A stretch of 64,000 nucleotides of DNA from the NCBI GenBank assembly GCA_025200525.1, contig CM045767.1:4909437-4973436 (forward strand). The letters are read 5' to 3'. The first letter of the stretch is position 1. Each line of letters begins with the position of its first letter. The notes beneath the pieces are model-generated. The model was not told the DNA's origin. It worked only from the letters and a program-made list of their open reading frames with translations, and ran no database searches. Below, in pieces: positions 12,357-22,359 of this stretch. The DNA is from Camellia lanceoleosa. Its lineage: Eukaryota > Streptophyta > Magnoliopsida > Ericales > Theaceae. Made by a program: the position numbers and the translations under genes.

Positions 12357-12847
12357 ATGGCTTCGCCATCCCGCTCCTCACTCTATTTTCGGACTTGAAC
12401 GATCCCATAAACTCTGCTAGGTCGAGTGCCTCGGCTCATATTCTTTCCAACCTTCCTATGATGTCGATTGAGCAAATAATGGCAGCTCAATCAGACACTA
12501 AAGCCAATCATTTCAATCGACGTCTCAGATGGAGACGGTGATCAAATACAAAATTGACCCACCGATTGCAGAACAGGACGAGTGAGCTCCATCAAGTCAA
12601 CGCCCAACTCTCTCTACTCCAGCATATGTACAAAAAGGCGCGAGCAGAAATAGGCGCATTGAAGGCCGAAAATAAAGAGTTTAAACGGAAGACCACCTCC
12701 ATGGCCCGATTTGGAGTAATGTCGTTCTTGGTCTTTGATAGTCAACGGGGAGTACTCGCTCTCGATGAAAGCACTGGGGCAAGGGCATCAAGGGTCGCCC
12801 AAGGTGATAAAAAGAAGAAGAAAACGATGGAAGAGATGAGTAAGTAA
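12357..12847 (+). CDS. Antisense accessory ORF of Copia-1, coiled-coil protein (frame broken)
   Basis: This lies between RNase H and the 3' LTR, on the strand opposite to gag-pol. The N-terminal part begins at ATG 12357 (MAS...); the post-gap copy keeps this frame open through SDLNDPINSARSSASAHILS, while here one base is lost near 12378. The C-terminal part (12554-12847) reads RLQNRTSELHQVNAQLSLLQ, then an alpha-helical, charged stretch (KKARAEIGALKAENKEFKRK) typical of a coiled coil, and ends in a Lys-rich tail. GC content is clearly above the flanks. A TATA-like site lies about 280 bases upstream. Copia-2 has a matching antisense peptide. It could be a gene fragment captured by the ancestral element. 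Function unknown. Confidence 0.6.
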
Positions 12848-12849
12848 GA

Positions 12850-13300
12850 TCGGCGGATGGCCGTAAAAAAAATAAAGTGTCTTTTTTTTTTTTTTAAATG
12901 TAAATATGCTTATTTTGACTGGTGTATGGTCGTAAAAAAAATGACAGGTGTTTTTTTTTTTTCTTTGTTTTGTTTTGTTTTGTGTTGTTTTTTTTTAATG
13001 TAAATATTTGTATTTTGTTTTTGTTTTTGTTTTTATGTTTAAGTACTGAAAAATGAAATTAAAAAAAAGAAAAAGAAAATTAAGCCCAAACAAAAAATAA
13101 TAATGAAAAAAAATAAAAATAAAAGAAATTAAGCTTAATAGTAAAAAAAGTAAAATAAAATAATATTAGCAGAAATTAAACTTAGTGGGACATTGGTGTT
13201 GCTGGAATGGTATTACAAAAAAAATACCATAAGGGTTTTAAAAAAAAATCAATGTATGCAAATTTTACCTCAAGATGCGTAACCTAAAAAATTACACTGT
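12850..13300. other. Low-complexity T/A-rich stretch downstream of the antisense ORF
   Basis: Poly(T) runs, TTTTG repeats and GTAAAAAAAATGACAG-type near-repeats. No coding frame. It may be the 3' region of the antisense transcript. Confidence 0.6.
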
Positions 13301-13449
13301 CGAAAATAGCAAGCTAGTAAAGAGAATCAATGTATGAAGGACTTGAAAGCATTCAACTGATATAAATGTTTCTATATCAATGTAGCAATACACATATATC
13401 ATTTTAACAAAAATTAAGTTTTACAGTCATAACAAAACTTTTTAAGTAT

Positions 13450-13950
13450 AAATTGACATTCCAAGCTCACTACGAAAAAAATTGAAGCGATCCTCGCTTA
13501 AGGGTTTTGTGAAAATATCCGTCAATTGCTTGTCGGTGTTTACAAATTCAAGTATAATATCCCATTTTTTAACATGATCTCTTAAAAAATGATATCAAAT
13601 TTCAATATGTGTTTTGTTCGTGAGTGTTGAACCGGATTTTTGCTTAAATTGATGGCACTAGTATTATCACATTTAACAGAGATATGATCATAATGCAAAT
13701 TAAAGTCCTCAAATTGTTATTTCATCCAAAGTATTTAAGCACAACAACTTTCGGAAGCTATATATTCAGCTTCGGCTGTTGATAAAGCAACAGAATTTTA
13801 CTTTTTGCTAAACCAAGATACTAATGAGTTACCAAGAAAGTGACAAGTGCCACTGGTACTTTTTCTATCAAGTTTGCAACCGGCAAAGTCGGCATCCGAG
13901 TAACTAATTAAATCAAATGCAACACCTCTAGGATAAAACAGTCCCAAATT
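13450..13950 (-). pseudogene. Copia-1 RNase H domain
   Basis: The minus strand translates to YSDADFAGCKLDRKSTSG, then SVALSTAEAEYIAS, then KCDNTSA and a C-terminal segment ending near 13450: the standard copia RNase H motifs. Three in-frame stops (after SWFSKK, after ESCCA and after LWMK) are all TAA at positions where Gln (CAA) is expected. The domain would degrade the RNA of the RNA-DNA hybrid; this copy is inactive. Confidence 0.85.
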
Positions 13951-15017
13951 TTAAGTGTCAATAAGATATCTGAAAATTCTTTTAACAGCACTGAGATGTG
14001 ATTCCTTAGGATTTGATTGATATCTAGCACACATACAAACACTAAACATAATATCGGGTCTACTTGCAGTTAAATAAAGAAGTGAGCCGATCATACCTCG
14101 ATATTTTGTTTGATCAATGGACTTACCTTTTTCATTATTGTCTAACTTAATGGATGTGCTCATAGGTGTTCTAGCTATTTTTGAGTCATACATACCAAAC
14201 TTTTTGAGTAATTCTTTTGTGTACTTAACTTGGTTGATAAAAATTTCTTGTTTATATTGTTTGATTTGAAGTCTAAGGAAATAATTTAGCTCCCCCATCA
14301 TGCTCATCTCAAACTCACCTTGCATACACTTAGCAAATTCCTTACACAAGGTTTCATTAGTAGCACCAAATATAATATCATCCATATATATTTGCACAAT
14401 AAGTAAATCATCATTTTTAGTTTTAACAAAAAGTGTTGTGTTAATCGTTCCTTTAGAAAAATTATTTTCAATCAAAAATTTACTTAATCGTTTATACCAT
14501 GCACGAGGTGCTTGTTTCAAACCATATAAAACTTTTGATAGTTTAAAAACATGATTTGGAAAAGCATGATCTTTAAAACCTGAGGGTTGTTTAACATAAA
14601 CTTCCTCATTTATAAAACCATTAAGAAAGACATTTTTTACATCCATTTGATAAAGTTTGAAATCTCTAAAACATGCAAATGCATGTAACATGCGAATGGC
14701 TTCTAATCTAGTAACCGGAGCAAAGGTTTCATCGAAATCAATACCTTCTTCTTGATTGTATCCTTGTGCAATAAGTCTAACCTTATTTTTTATAATTGTA
14801 CCGAATTTATCAAGCTTGTTTCAAAAGATCCATTTGGTACCGATAATGGTATGATATTTAGGTTTGGCACAAGTTCCCACACTTTGTTTATCTCAAATTG
14901 GTTAAGCTCTTCATGCATAGCTATCATCCAATGTTCATCGAATTCGGTTTCTTTTGTAGGGTCACCTAGGATTAAATCCTTAGGGTGATTATGAATAAAC
15001 TTCCATTCTCTTGGCAA
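13951..15017 (-). pseudogene. Copia-1 reverse transcriptase domain
   Basis: 14691-13951 is a long open frame with YQMDVKNVFLNG, LYGLKQAPRAWYKR, the catalytic VQIYMDDIIFGAT, GELNYFLRLQIKQ and SRPDIMFSV: nearly all of the copia RT palm and thumb. The N-terminal part (15017-14790; HPKDLILGDPT...MHEELNQFEINKVWELVP) is separated by a frameshift near 14820. The metal-binding MDD is intact. RT would copy the element RNA into DNA in virus-like particles. Confidence 0.92.
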
Positions 15018-15059
15018 ATCATCATTGTTTTCTCCTTATTCTTGAGGTGGGAGAATAGG

Positions 15060-16046
15060 TTATTCAATCTCTTTATTCAACTTACATGGTTGGTTCTCTT
15101 CTTTGTAGATACTTGAATCTTCCACATTTGACTCCAAATCTATATTATCACTAACAATTTTCTTTTGAGCAGAGATATTAGTTTCATCAAATGCCACATG
15201 TATAGATTCTTCCACAACAAGAGTTCTTTTATTAAAAACACGATAAGCTTTACTAGTTAAGGAATAGCCAAGAAAAATTGCTTTATCAAATTTTGAATCA
15301 AATTTACCTAAGTTATCCTTATCATTATTATGCACAAAACATTTACAACAAAAAACATGCAAGTGACTAATGTTGGGCTTTCTATCATACCAAAGTTCAT
15401 AAGGAGTCTTTTTGAGAATAGGTCTAATTAATGCACGATTTAAAATATAGCAAGCGGTGTGAACGGCTTCAGTCCAAAAATATTTAGGCAGATTATTTTC
15501 GTAAAACATTGTTCTACTCATCTCTTCTAAAGTTCTATTCTTCCTTTTTACTACACCATTTCATTGAGGGGTTCTAGGTGCTGAAAAATTATGTCCAATA
15601 CCATGCTCATCACAAAACAATTCAAATTTCTCATTTTCAAGTTCTCTACCATGATCGGTTTGAATATTAGAAATAAGAAAACCTTTTTTATTTTGAATTC
15701 TACGACAGAGTTTTGTGAAAGAAGAAAATGTTTTATCTTTGTGTGCTAAAAACATAACCCATGTAAATCTTGAATAATCATTAACAATAACAAGACAATA
15801 ATGTTTACCACCTAGACTAGATGTCCTTGAGGGACTAAATAAATCCATATGCAATAGTTGTATAGGTCTAGTTGTGCAACTATGAGATTTTGATTTAAAT
15901 GGTATTTTAGTTTGTTTTCCTTGTTAACAAACACTACAAAGATGATCTTTTTCAAATTTAATTTTTGAAAGTCCAATGACCAAATCCTTTCTCAAAAGTT
16001 TAGCAATTAAATTCATATGAGCATGACCAAGTCTTCTGTGTCATAA
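15060..16046 (-). pseudogene. Copia-1 integrase domain
   Basis: An HHCC zinc-binding part comes first (RRLGHAHMN... then CSVC, about 16030-15920). The catalytic core follows: HMDLFSPSRTSSLGGKHYCL, DYSRFTWVMFLAHKDKT, QTDHGRELENEKF. After a stop come the C-terminal parts (KYFWTEAVHTACYILNRA, HVFCCKCFVHNNDKDNLGKF, FLGYSLTSKAYRVFNKRT). Stops include TGA replacing the Trp of LWHRR, TAA replacing Gln after CSVC, and TGA within the PQ-NGV motif near 15558. Confidence 0.9.
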
Positions 16047-16445
16047 CTAACTATTTTTATTATTAACATATAAATATTTAACATCACTAGCATAGAGATC
16101 ATTAAGATGAAAAACATAAACATTATCATGGTGATTACCAACGAATAAAGTTTTATGATCATTTGTGCTTTCAATTGTGCAATGTGATTTATAAAAAATA
16201 ACTCGATTACTTTTATTACATAATCGACTAATACTAAGTAGGTTATGCTTAAGTCTATCAACAAGTAAAACATTTTCAATAGAAAGGTTAGGAGAAATAC
16301 CGATACTACCAATACCGATGAATTTTCTTTTCTTGTTGTCTCTAAAAGCAATAAATCCTCCATCTTTCGATGATAGTTTAGTAAATAATGATTTATCTCT
16401 GGTCATGTGTCTGGAACATCCACTATCAAGGTACCACTTTCCTTC
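16047..16445 (-). pseudogene. Copia-1 aspartic protease and gag-pre-integrase region
   Basis: Upstream of the MTRDKSLFTK start the same frame reads WYLDSGCSRHM (about 16433-16401), the copia protease active site with DSG intact. It is followed by GGFIAFRDNKK, ENVLLVDRLKHNLLSISRLC and the gag-pre-integrase segment. In an intact element this dimeric protease processes the polyprotein. Confidence 0.85.
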
Positions 16446-16504
16446 TTTAGCTTTGGACTTAAAACAAACCTACAAGATGACAATCAAGTGTTGGTGTTTG
16501 GTAC

Positions 16505-16942
16505 CTATAGTTTCTTGGGTCCTTCTTGGTTAGTTTTATTAGATCCCTTAATAATCCAAATCTTTTTAATTCCCATGTTCATATTCTTTTTGAATGGACA
16601 ATAAGATATATAATGGCTTTTCTTTCTACAATAATGATAAGTAATATGAGGGTGTGTCATGAGAGGTGCCTTTTCAAAAATTGTATTGAGATTTTTTTGT
16701 TTCTTAATAGGGTCATATCCAATACCCGCTTTATCGAAAACACATCTTTGATTTTCAAGAAGCATGTTGAGATTATTTCTACCATTTACAAAATTTTCAA
16801 GTGTTTTTGTTAAATCATCAACATTGTTTTTTAAAGCAGTTTTCTCATTAGAGATGGTGTCAAAATCATTTTTCAAAACAATTTTTTCTTTCTTTAATTC
16901 TTCTACATTACTAGATAAAGATGCAATAGATTTTTTTAACAC
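16505..16942 (-). pseudogene. Copia-1 gag C-terminal coiled-coil region
   Basis: 145 codons rich in Leu/Lys/Glu/Asn heptads (SNVEELKKEKIVLKNDF, NNVDDLTKTLENF), then CRKKSHYISYCP, which looks like a degraded second zinc knuckle. This region links the first zinc knuckle to the protease in SIRE-like gag. Confidence 0.7.
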
Positions 16943-17025
16943 ATTATTTTTTGCACAAACTTTTCTAAATTCATCTTTTAGTTCATGGCACTTTCAAGTT
17001 CTTCATAAAGAGTAGTTACATCATC

Positions 17026-17478
17026 TTAAGTAGAGTCTTCATCTTCAAGAACCATGAGACACAAGTTGGCTACTTCACTTTCAATTTCATCACTTGAGCT
17101 TTTATCTTCACTTTCTCCCCAAGCTGCTACCATGGCCTTCTTGTTTCTTTTGTAGTCTTTTCCATGATTTTTTAATTTTGGACAATCCATCTTTATATGT
17201 CTAGCATTTTTGCACTCATAGCAAATAATAAGTTCTTTCTTGTTATCTTTGTTGTACTCTTTTTTTAAAGGTCTTCTTTCTTCATAATTGTTTTTCTTGA
17301 AGTGCTTTTTGAGATTTCTACTAAACATGGCATAGCTTTCATCCTCACTGGAGTTTTCATGTTCTTGTTCATTTGATGATGCTTTGAATGCAATTTCATT
17401 TTTCTTTTTGTCTTCAACATCCTCATGTCCTGTCATGGTGATCTCATGAGTCATAAGGGAACCCATAAGCTCATCCAA
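17026..17478 (-). pseudogene. Copia-1 gag nucleocapsid zinc-knuckle region
   Basis: Contains CYECKNARHIKMDC, a C-x2-C-x4-H-x4-C zinc knuckle in which the usual Gly before His is Arg. Acidic and Ser-rich stretches and Lys-rich parts flank it. It would bind the element RNA. A frame break separates it from the capsid part around 17479-17529. Confidence 0.82.
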
Positions 17479-17529
17479 TCCAAGTGTGGAGAGATATTTG
17501 GCTTCTATAATGACGGTGACCTTTGTTTC

Positions 17530-18081
17530 CTAATTCTTTATTAGACACCTAAGAATTTTTCTTACAAACTCATTGTTAGTATAAATTTTGCCAAGAGATT
17601 TCAAAGAGTTTACAATTTCAGTAAATCTAGTAAACATACTTGAAATAGATTCATCAGAGTTCATTTTAAACAATTCATAACTATTAACAAGCATATCAAT
17701 ACGAGATTTCTTCACTTGGTTTGTACCTTCATACGTTACCTCAAGTTTGTCCCAAATTTCTTTTGCCGAATCACAACTTAAAATTCTATTATATTTCTTA
17801 GAGTCTAATCCACAAACAATGGTGGGTTTGGTGGTGGGTTTGGCTTTAGCATTGGCTTGCAATAATTTATGATCTCTCTCATCACATTCATCTTCATTTT
17901 TAGGTACACTAATATTGTCTACTAATTTGGTAGGAATTTTTTGACCTTTGGTGACAATAATCCACATGGCATAATCAGTGGCTTGTAGGTATAGGGTCAT
18001 CTTATCCTTCCAATAACTATAGTTGTTTCTGTCAAACAATGATGTCCTATTTGTGACTTGTCCTTCAACTAAGGTTGTTAT
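17530..18081 (-). pseudogene. Copia-1 gag capsid-like (UBN2/retrotran_gag) domain
   Basis: The frame shows LFDRNNYSYWKDKM, AKEIWDKLEVTYEGTNQVKK and DESISSMFTRFTEIVNSLKS, a typical copia gag of the UBN2 type. There is no ATG at the expected start: the codon at 18081-18079 is ATA followed by ACA ACC, where Copia-2 has ATG ACA ACC. So the initiator appears lost by a single G-to-A change. Confidence 0.88.
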
Positions 18082-18123
18082 GGATCAAAACTCCTAGATG
18101 ATTAAATCTAAAACAAGAGTCTA

Positions 18124-18136
18124 GGTTCTGATACCA
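18124..18136 (-). promoter_or_regulatory. Copia-1 primer-binding site (initiator tRNA-Met)
   Basis: The minus strand reads TGGTATCAGAACC two bases after the 5' LTR end. The plant copia consensus for the 3' end of initiator tRNA-Met is TGGTATCAGAGCC, so there is one mismatch. Confidence 0.9.
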
Positions 18137-18138
18137 AT

Positions 18139-19305
18139 TGTTACCCAAAAGACAACCTAAGAGAAGGGTGAATTAGGTTTTTACAATTAAAATTAATGAT
18201 ACCATAATAAAAATTATGACTAGCACAATAGATAAATATAATTAATGAAATAAAAATAATTAAAACAAGTGTCTTAACAACTATGTCAGTTAATGATTTT
18301 AGCACAGTAAAAATGTGAAATATAGGTATGGCAATTTAAAATAAAATAAAGAGATAAGGGAGAGAAAGGCAAACAAATTTATAGTGGTTCGGCTTCAACT
18401 CGGCTTACGTTCACTCCTCAAGTTTCACTTGAGATTTTTCACTATCTTCTAGCTTCACAAGGGTGCTAGCAACCTCTTTACAAATGGAGCAATCCTCCAC
18501 GGATTTTACACAGACTTCACAAACCCAAACCCTTGCAAATCTTAGGTGATTCACAATCACTCTCAAGATTTTAAGAACACAGTGTTTACAACACTTTTTC
18601 AAGATGAAATGGTATTTTTGCTTTCAAATAAAGCTTACAATAAATATCTCTCAAAGATATATATATAAAATGAAACTTTGATTTTTCTGTAAATCTCACA
18701 CAGGAAAGATGAGCTTAATGCTATAAAGCTCAGTGTATAATTTCTGAGAATAGATGTGAGTGATTATAGATCAAAGAATATTTTCAGGTTTTTTGTAAGT
18801 TGTTTACATTAGAGGTTTTGGTATATATAATGAAAAGTATAGCTGTTGTATTCATTTGAATTTATAAGCTTATAAACTCAAGTAGTCATTTAAATTTATA
18901 GCCGTTTATAGCCATTGTACTCCATCATTACTAATTTGAATATCTTCCACTCTATTATTACAAATTTGAATATCTTCCACTTGAACATTTTGAACTTTTT
19001 GAACTGTTACTGTACTGGGCTGTTTGAACCTCTGTTTTTGGGCTGTTTGAACTCCTGATTTAATCAAATATTAAATACATTCTAACAACATTTAGGATAA
19101 AGGTTTAGGTGAGAAATAATGGGACAAAATAAATTTTGATTCTATTTTTCTCTTTCAAATAAATTAAAACATAAAATCATCAAAATAAATGTTGATTCTA
19201 TTTTTCTCTTCCAAATAAATCATCAAAATATTTTGATTTTATTTTTCTCTTCTAAATAAATTAAAAACATAATTAAAGAAATCATCAAAATAAATAAGTC
19301 TAACA
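18139..19305 (-). repeat. Copia-1 5' LTR
   Basis: 1167 bases with the same termini as the 3' LTR. The start TGTTAG is at 19305 and the end TAACA at 18139, directly beside the PBS. It has fewer copies of the internal tandem units. Frequent differences from the 3' LTR (for example AGAGGGG versus AGAGAAG near the outer end) indicate an old insertion. Confidence 0.9.
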
Positions 19306-19348
19306 AAATTAAGTAGATCTATATCTCTATTTACAATGCTAGTCAACG

Positions 19349-20615
19349 TTAATCTAAGCCTACCCAACCCCTAACACTTCCATCTACCGTTACAGTATCG
19401 TATCTCTTCACTACAGCCTCTATTGGTCTCCGTTGAATGTGACCAAACCATCTTAATTGATTCTCTCTCAACTTATCTTCTATCAGTCCTACTACTACCC
19501 ATTCTCGAATACACTCATTCCTAATTCTGTCTTGTCTAGTCTTGCCACACATCCACCTGAGCATCCTCATCTCAGCCACACTCATCTTATCTACATGTTT
19601 TTTTTGGTTGCCCAACACTCCGTCTCATACAACATTGTTGGTCTAATAACCGTTCTATTAAACTTACCCTTTAGTCTAGTGGGTATTCGTTTATTGCACA
19701 GTACTCCAGACACACTTCTCCACTTACATGGTCCCACCTTAATCTTATGGGCCACATTCGCATCAATCTCCCCCGCTGTTATGATAATTGACCCTAAATA
19801 ACGAAAATGTTCACTCTTAGATAGTTCTTGGTTCTCAATCTTCACTTCTCCTCCGCTTTAATTGTTATCGCTACTAAATTTACACTCCATGTAATCTGTC
19901 TTAGTTCTACTTATCCAGAATCCTTTAAATCCAAGCGCTTTTCTCAAAATCTCCAACCTTGTGTTAACTCCTTCTCTAGTCTCATCTACTAGCACAATAT
20001 CGTCTGCAAAAAGTATACACCATGGCACGTTATCCTGAATATTTCTCGTCAACTCATCCATAACTAAAACAAAAAAATAAGGACTTAAGGTAGATCCTTG
20101 GTGTAACTCTACAATGATAAGAAATTCATTTGTCTCTCTAGCAGATGATCTAATAGTGGTCACCACCCCTTCATACATGTCCCTAATCATATCAATATAA
20201 CCTTTTGTCACCCCTTTCTTCTCTAACACCCACCATATTATATCCCGGGGCACTCTATCATATGCTTTCTCAAGATCAATAAACACCATATGAATATCTC
20301 TTTTCTTTTCTCTATACTTTTCTATTACTCTTCTCAAAAGATAAATTGTTTCCATTGTTGACCTGCCAGGCATAAACCCAAATTGATTCTCTGACATCTC
20401 TGTTATATCTCGTAATCATGCTCCATCACCCTCTCCCACACTTTCATTTTATGACACATTAGCTTGATTCCTTTATAGTTGTTGTAATTCTGAACATCTC
20501 CTTTATTCTTATAGATTGCCACTAAAATACTCTTCCTCCATTCATCTGGCATGTTCCTAGTTAACAAAATTTTGTTAAACAACCTAGTCAACCAAGCAAC
20601 CCCCTTTTTACCCAA
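19349..20615 (-). pseudogene. LINE reverse transcriptase domain (RTE type)
   Basis: Consecutive minus-strand frames give the RT. 20615-20403 holds the N-terminal part (MPDEWRKS, then NYKGIKLM). 20397-19858 holds the palm (MSENQFGFMPGRST, FIDLEKAYDRVPR and the catalytic FADDIVLVDE). 19845-19349 holds the thumb and C-terminal part (FRYLGSI, MLYETECWA, LRWFGHIQRRP). The frames are joined by a stop or by shifts at about 20400, 19850 and 19605. The FADD active site is intact but the reading frame is not, so this is a dead copy. RTE elements prime reverse transcription at the nick made by their own endonuclease. Confidence 0.9.
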
Positions 20616-20904
20616 GCACTTTCAAGCTTCAATAGGATATCATCTGTCCTAAAGCCTTATTCGATTTCATTTTTTAAGTGCAATCTCCACTTCAAAGTTC
20701 CTAATCTTATGATAGAACCTATAGTCTTGGTTTATCGACATTAGCTATTTCTTCCCTATTGTCGATTCCATGTTCCTCATTTAATAGTTTCTCAAAATAG
20801 TTCTTCCATCTTTCCTTAATCTCTTCATCCTTCACCAATACTTTAGAATCTTCACTCTTGATGCACTTAACTTGATTAAAATCTCTTATTTTTCTCTCCG
20901 TATC

Positions 20905-21890
20905 TTAGCAAGTTTGTATACCCCTTCTCTCCTCATTGCTATCTAGTCTAGTGTATAGGTCATCATAAACTTTTAACTTAGCCTTTCTTACAACTTTTTT
21001 GACCTCCTTATTAGCAAATCTATAGCTTTTAAGGTTTTCCTCAGTTTTATCCTTTTGCCACTTTTTAAAACACTCTTTTTTCACCTTAACTACCGCTTGA
21101 ACCTCTTTTATCCACCACCAAGTTTCTCTAGAGCTGGGTCTTGTCCCTTTCGACTCTCCAAGCACTTCCCTTGAGATTCTCCTCATACAATTGGCCATCG
21201 AGTTCCACGTAATGTTAGCATCATCTTCCAAGTCCCAAGTACCTTCCTTATCCATTATATTCTTAAATATTTCTAGTTTATTCCCTTTTAGGTCCCACCA
21301 TCTCGTCCTACACCACCCGCCATCCTTCCTAGATTGGTATTGCCTTCTAAAACATAAATCTAGTACTAAAATCCTATGTTGAGAGGCCAGGCTCTCTCCA
21401 GGAATCACCTTACAATCATTGCATTTTAGACGGTCCACTTTTCTCACTAAGAAGTAATCTATTTGGCTCTTAACTGACCCACTCTTAAAAGTTATCAAAT
21501 GCTCCTCCATCTTCTTATACATAGTATTGGCCACCACCAGGTCAGAAGCCAATGTAAAATCTAAGATAATCTCTCCAGCCTCATTTTTGTCACCAAAACC
21601 GTATCCACCATGCATTCTTTCATAACCTAGTTTATCTATGCCTACATGGCCATTAAAATCTCCACATATAACCAAGTTCTCTCCTACGGGTATCTCTTGT
21701 AAGATCTCATCCATTTGCTCCAAAAAATCCCTCTTAGTCTGGTCATCTAATCCTACTTGAGGGGCGTATGCACTAATAACGCTCACTATATTCCTCCAAT
21801 AACTAGTTTAACTAAGATAATCCTATCCCCTTTCCTAATGACCGCCGCTACATTCTCCACAAGACCCTTGGCAATTATGATTCCTACCCC
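20905..21890 (-). pseudogene. LINE apurinic endonuclease domain (RTE type)
   Basis: The open part (21786-20905) covers the C-terminal half of an exonuclease/endonuclease/phosphatase-fold domain: SVISAYAPQ, then GDFNGHVG (about residues 42-49; the D/N pair belongs to the active-site region), then SQIDYFLVRK and SLASQHRILVLDLCF, matching the conserved xDH-type C-terminal motif with Q in place of D. The frame upstream to 21890 continues the family (GVGI...KG...DRIILVKL) but has a stop at about 21787. The N-terminal catalytic residues are missing because the element is 5'-truncated. It would nick target DNA in an intact element; this copy cannot. Confidence 0.85.
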
Positions 21891-22009
21891 ATGTGAGACA
21901 TTTGATAGAATTTATGAGACCTCTAACATTACTCTATAATTTGCTTAACAAGGTGAGTGATAAAGTTCATTATATCAATACAATATTGATAACATATGCA
22001 CGGTTTGTT

Positions 22010-22355
22010 TTAGCAAAAAATATTTTTTGAAAAGCATTTTATATACTTTTTGAAAAGTATTTTATATATTTTTTGACATTTTATATGACAAAAGATGAAA
22101 TACAATCAAAAAAAATATTTTTAGATAACAAAAACTAAACTTTTTTGAATAAAAAATATTTTTCACTTTTGAATAGAAAAAAATCCAAAAAAAAATCTTA
22201 CCAATGTCACTGTATTATCACTGCTGACACTACAAACTCTATTAACTTACCACCATCACCGCTGTCACATTCACCACCTCATCACCGCCAATGCCATACC
22301 ACCTCCATCACCTCACCACCATTAGAAATTGTTTTCACTGAAACAAACAGAGTGA
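22010..22355. repeat. CCA/CAC-rich core with TTTGTTT-type flanks (member 1)
   Basis: The left flank CGGTTTGTTTTAGCAAAAAA and the right flank (reverse complement CTGTTTGTTTCAGTGAAAAC) are alike. The centre (about 22203-22325) is a degenerate CCA/ACC/CAT repeat. The same architecture occurs at about 53370-53815. It may be a MITE-like family with an expanded trinucleotide core. Confidence 0.4.
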
Positions 22356-22359
22356 TAAA

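Larger units (their letters stand above)
6968..14739. repeat. First copy of the segment duplicated after the N gap
   Basis: This 7772-base segment reappears in the same order and orientation at 56282-64000 (7719 bases). It contains intergenic DNA, the LINE 3' tail with its target site, the Copia-1 3' LTR, the antisense ORF, RNase H and most of RT. Differences are small indels, homopolymer-length changes and substitutions clustered at CAG/CTG/CCG. The copia insertion site and target duplication are identical in both copies, so they descend from one insertion event. Confidence 0.93.
10489..19305 (-). mobile_element. Copia-1: full-length, decayed Ty1/copia element (SIRE-like)
   Basis: An 8817-base LTR retrotransposon on the minus strand. 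The TSD AAATT flanks it at 10484-10488 and 19306-19310. LTRs lie at 10489-11704 (3') and 18139-19305 (5'), both with TG...CA ends (TGTTAG...GTAACA on the minus strand). The PBS is complementary to initiator tRNA-Met and a polypurine tract precedes the 3' LTR. The internal order gag, protease, integrase, RT, RNase H is that of Ty1/copia. The LTR end (CCCCCCTCTTAGGTTGTC on the minus strand) and the long gag resemble the SIRE/Maximus lineage. Stops and frameshifts interrupt every domain. It sits in the 3' UTR of the RTE LINE and carries an antisense ORF. Confidence 0.93.
10366..21890 (-). mobile_element. 5'-truncated RTE-type LINE, interrupted by Copia-1
   Basis: A non-LTR retrotransposon on the minus strand. 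Its 9-bp target duplication ATGTGAGAC lies at 10357-10365 and 21891-21899 and could extend to 12 bp. The 5' end is at the right, inside the endonuclease domain, so the element is truncated as is usual for LINEs. The 3' end is at the left and finishes in six GTTTG units (plus-strand CAAAC, 10366-10395), matching the short tandem tails of RTE elements rather than poly(A). Copia-1 (10489-19305) lies in the 3' UTR. Without the insert the LINE is about 2.7 kb. The endonuclease-then-RT order and peptides such as SVISAYAPQVGLDDQTKRDF fit plant RTE elements. Confidence 0.88.

Noticed and set aside
14300..14554. Plus-strand frames within Copia-1 pol (also 16318-17015 and 63561-63815)
   Set aside because: They are complements of well-supported RT and gag frames on the minus strand, unlike the antisense ORF at 12357-12847, which overlaps no gag-pol domain.
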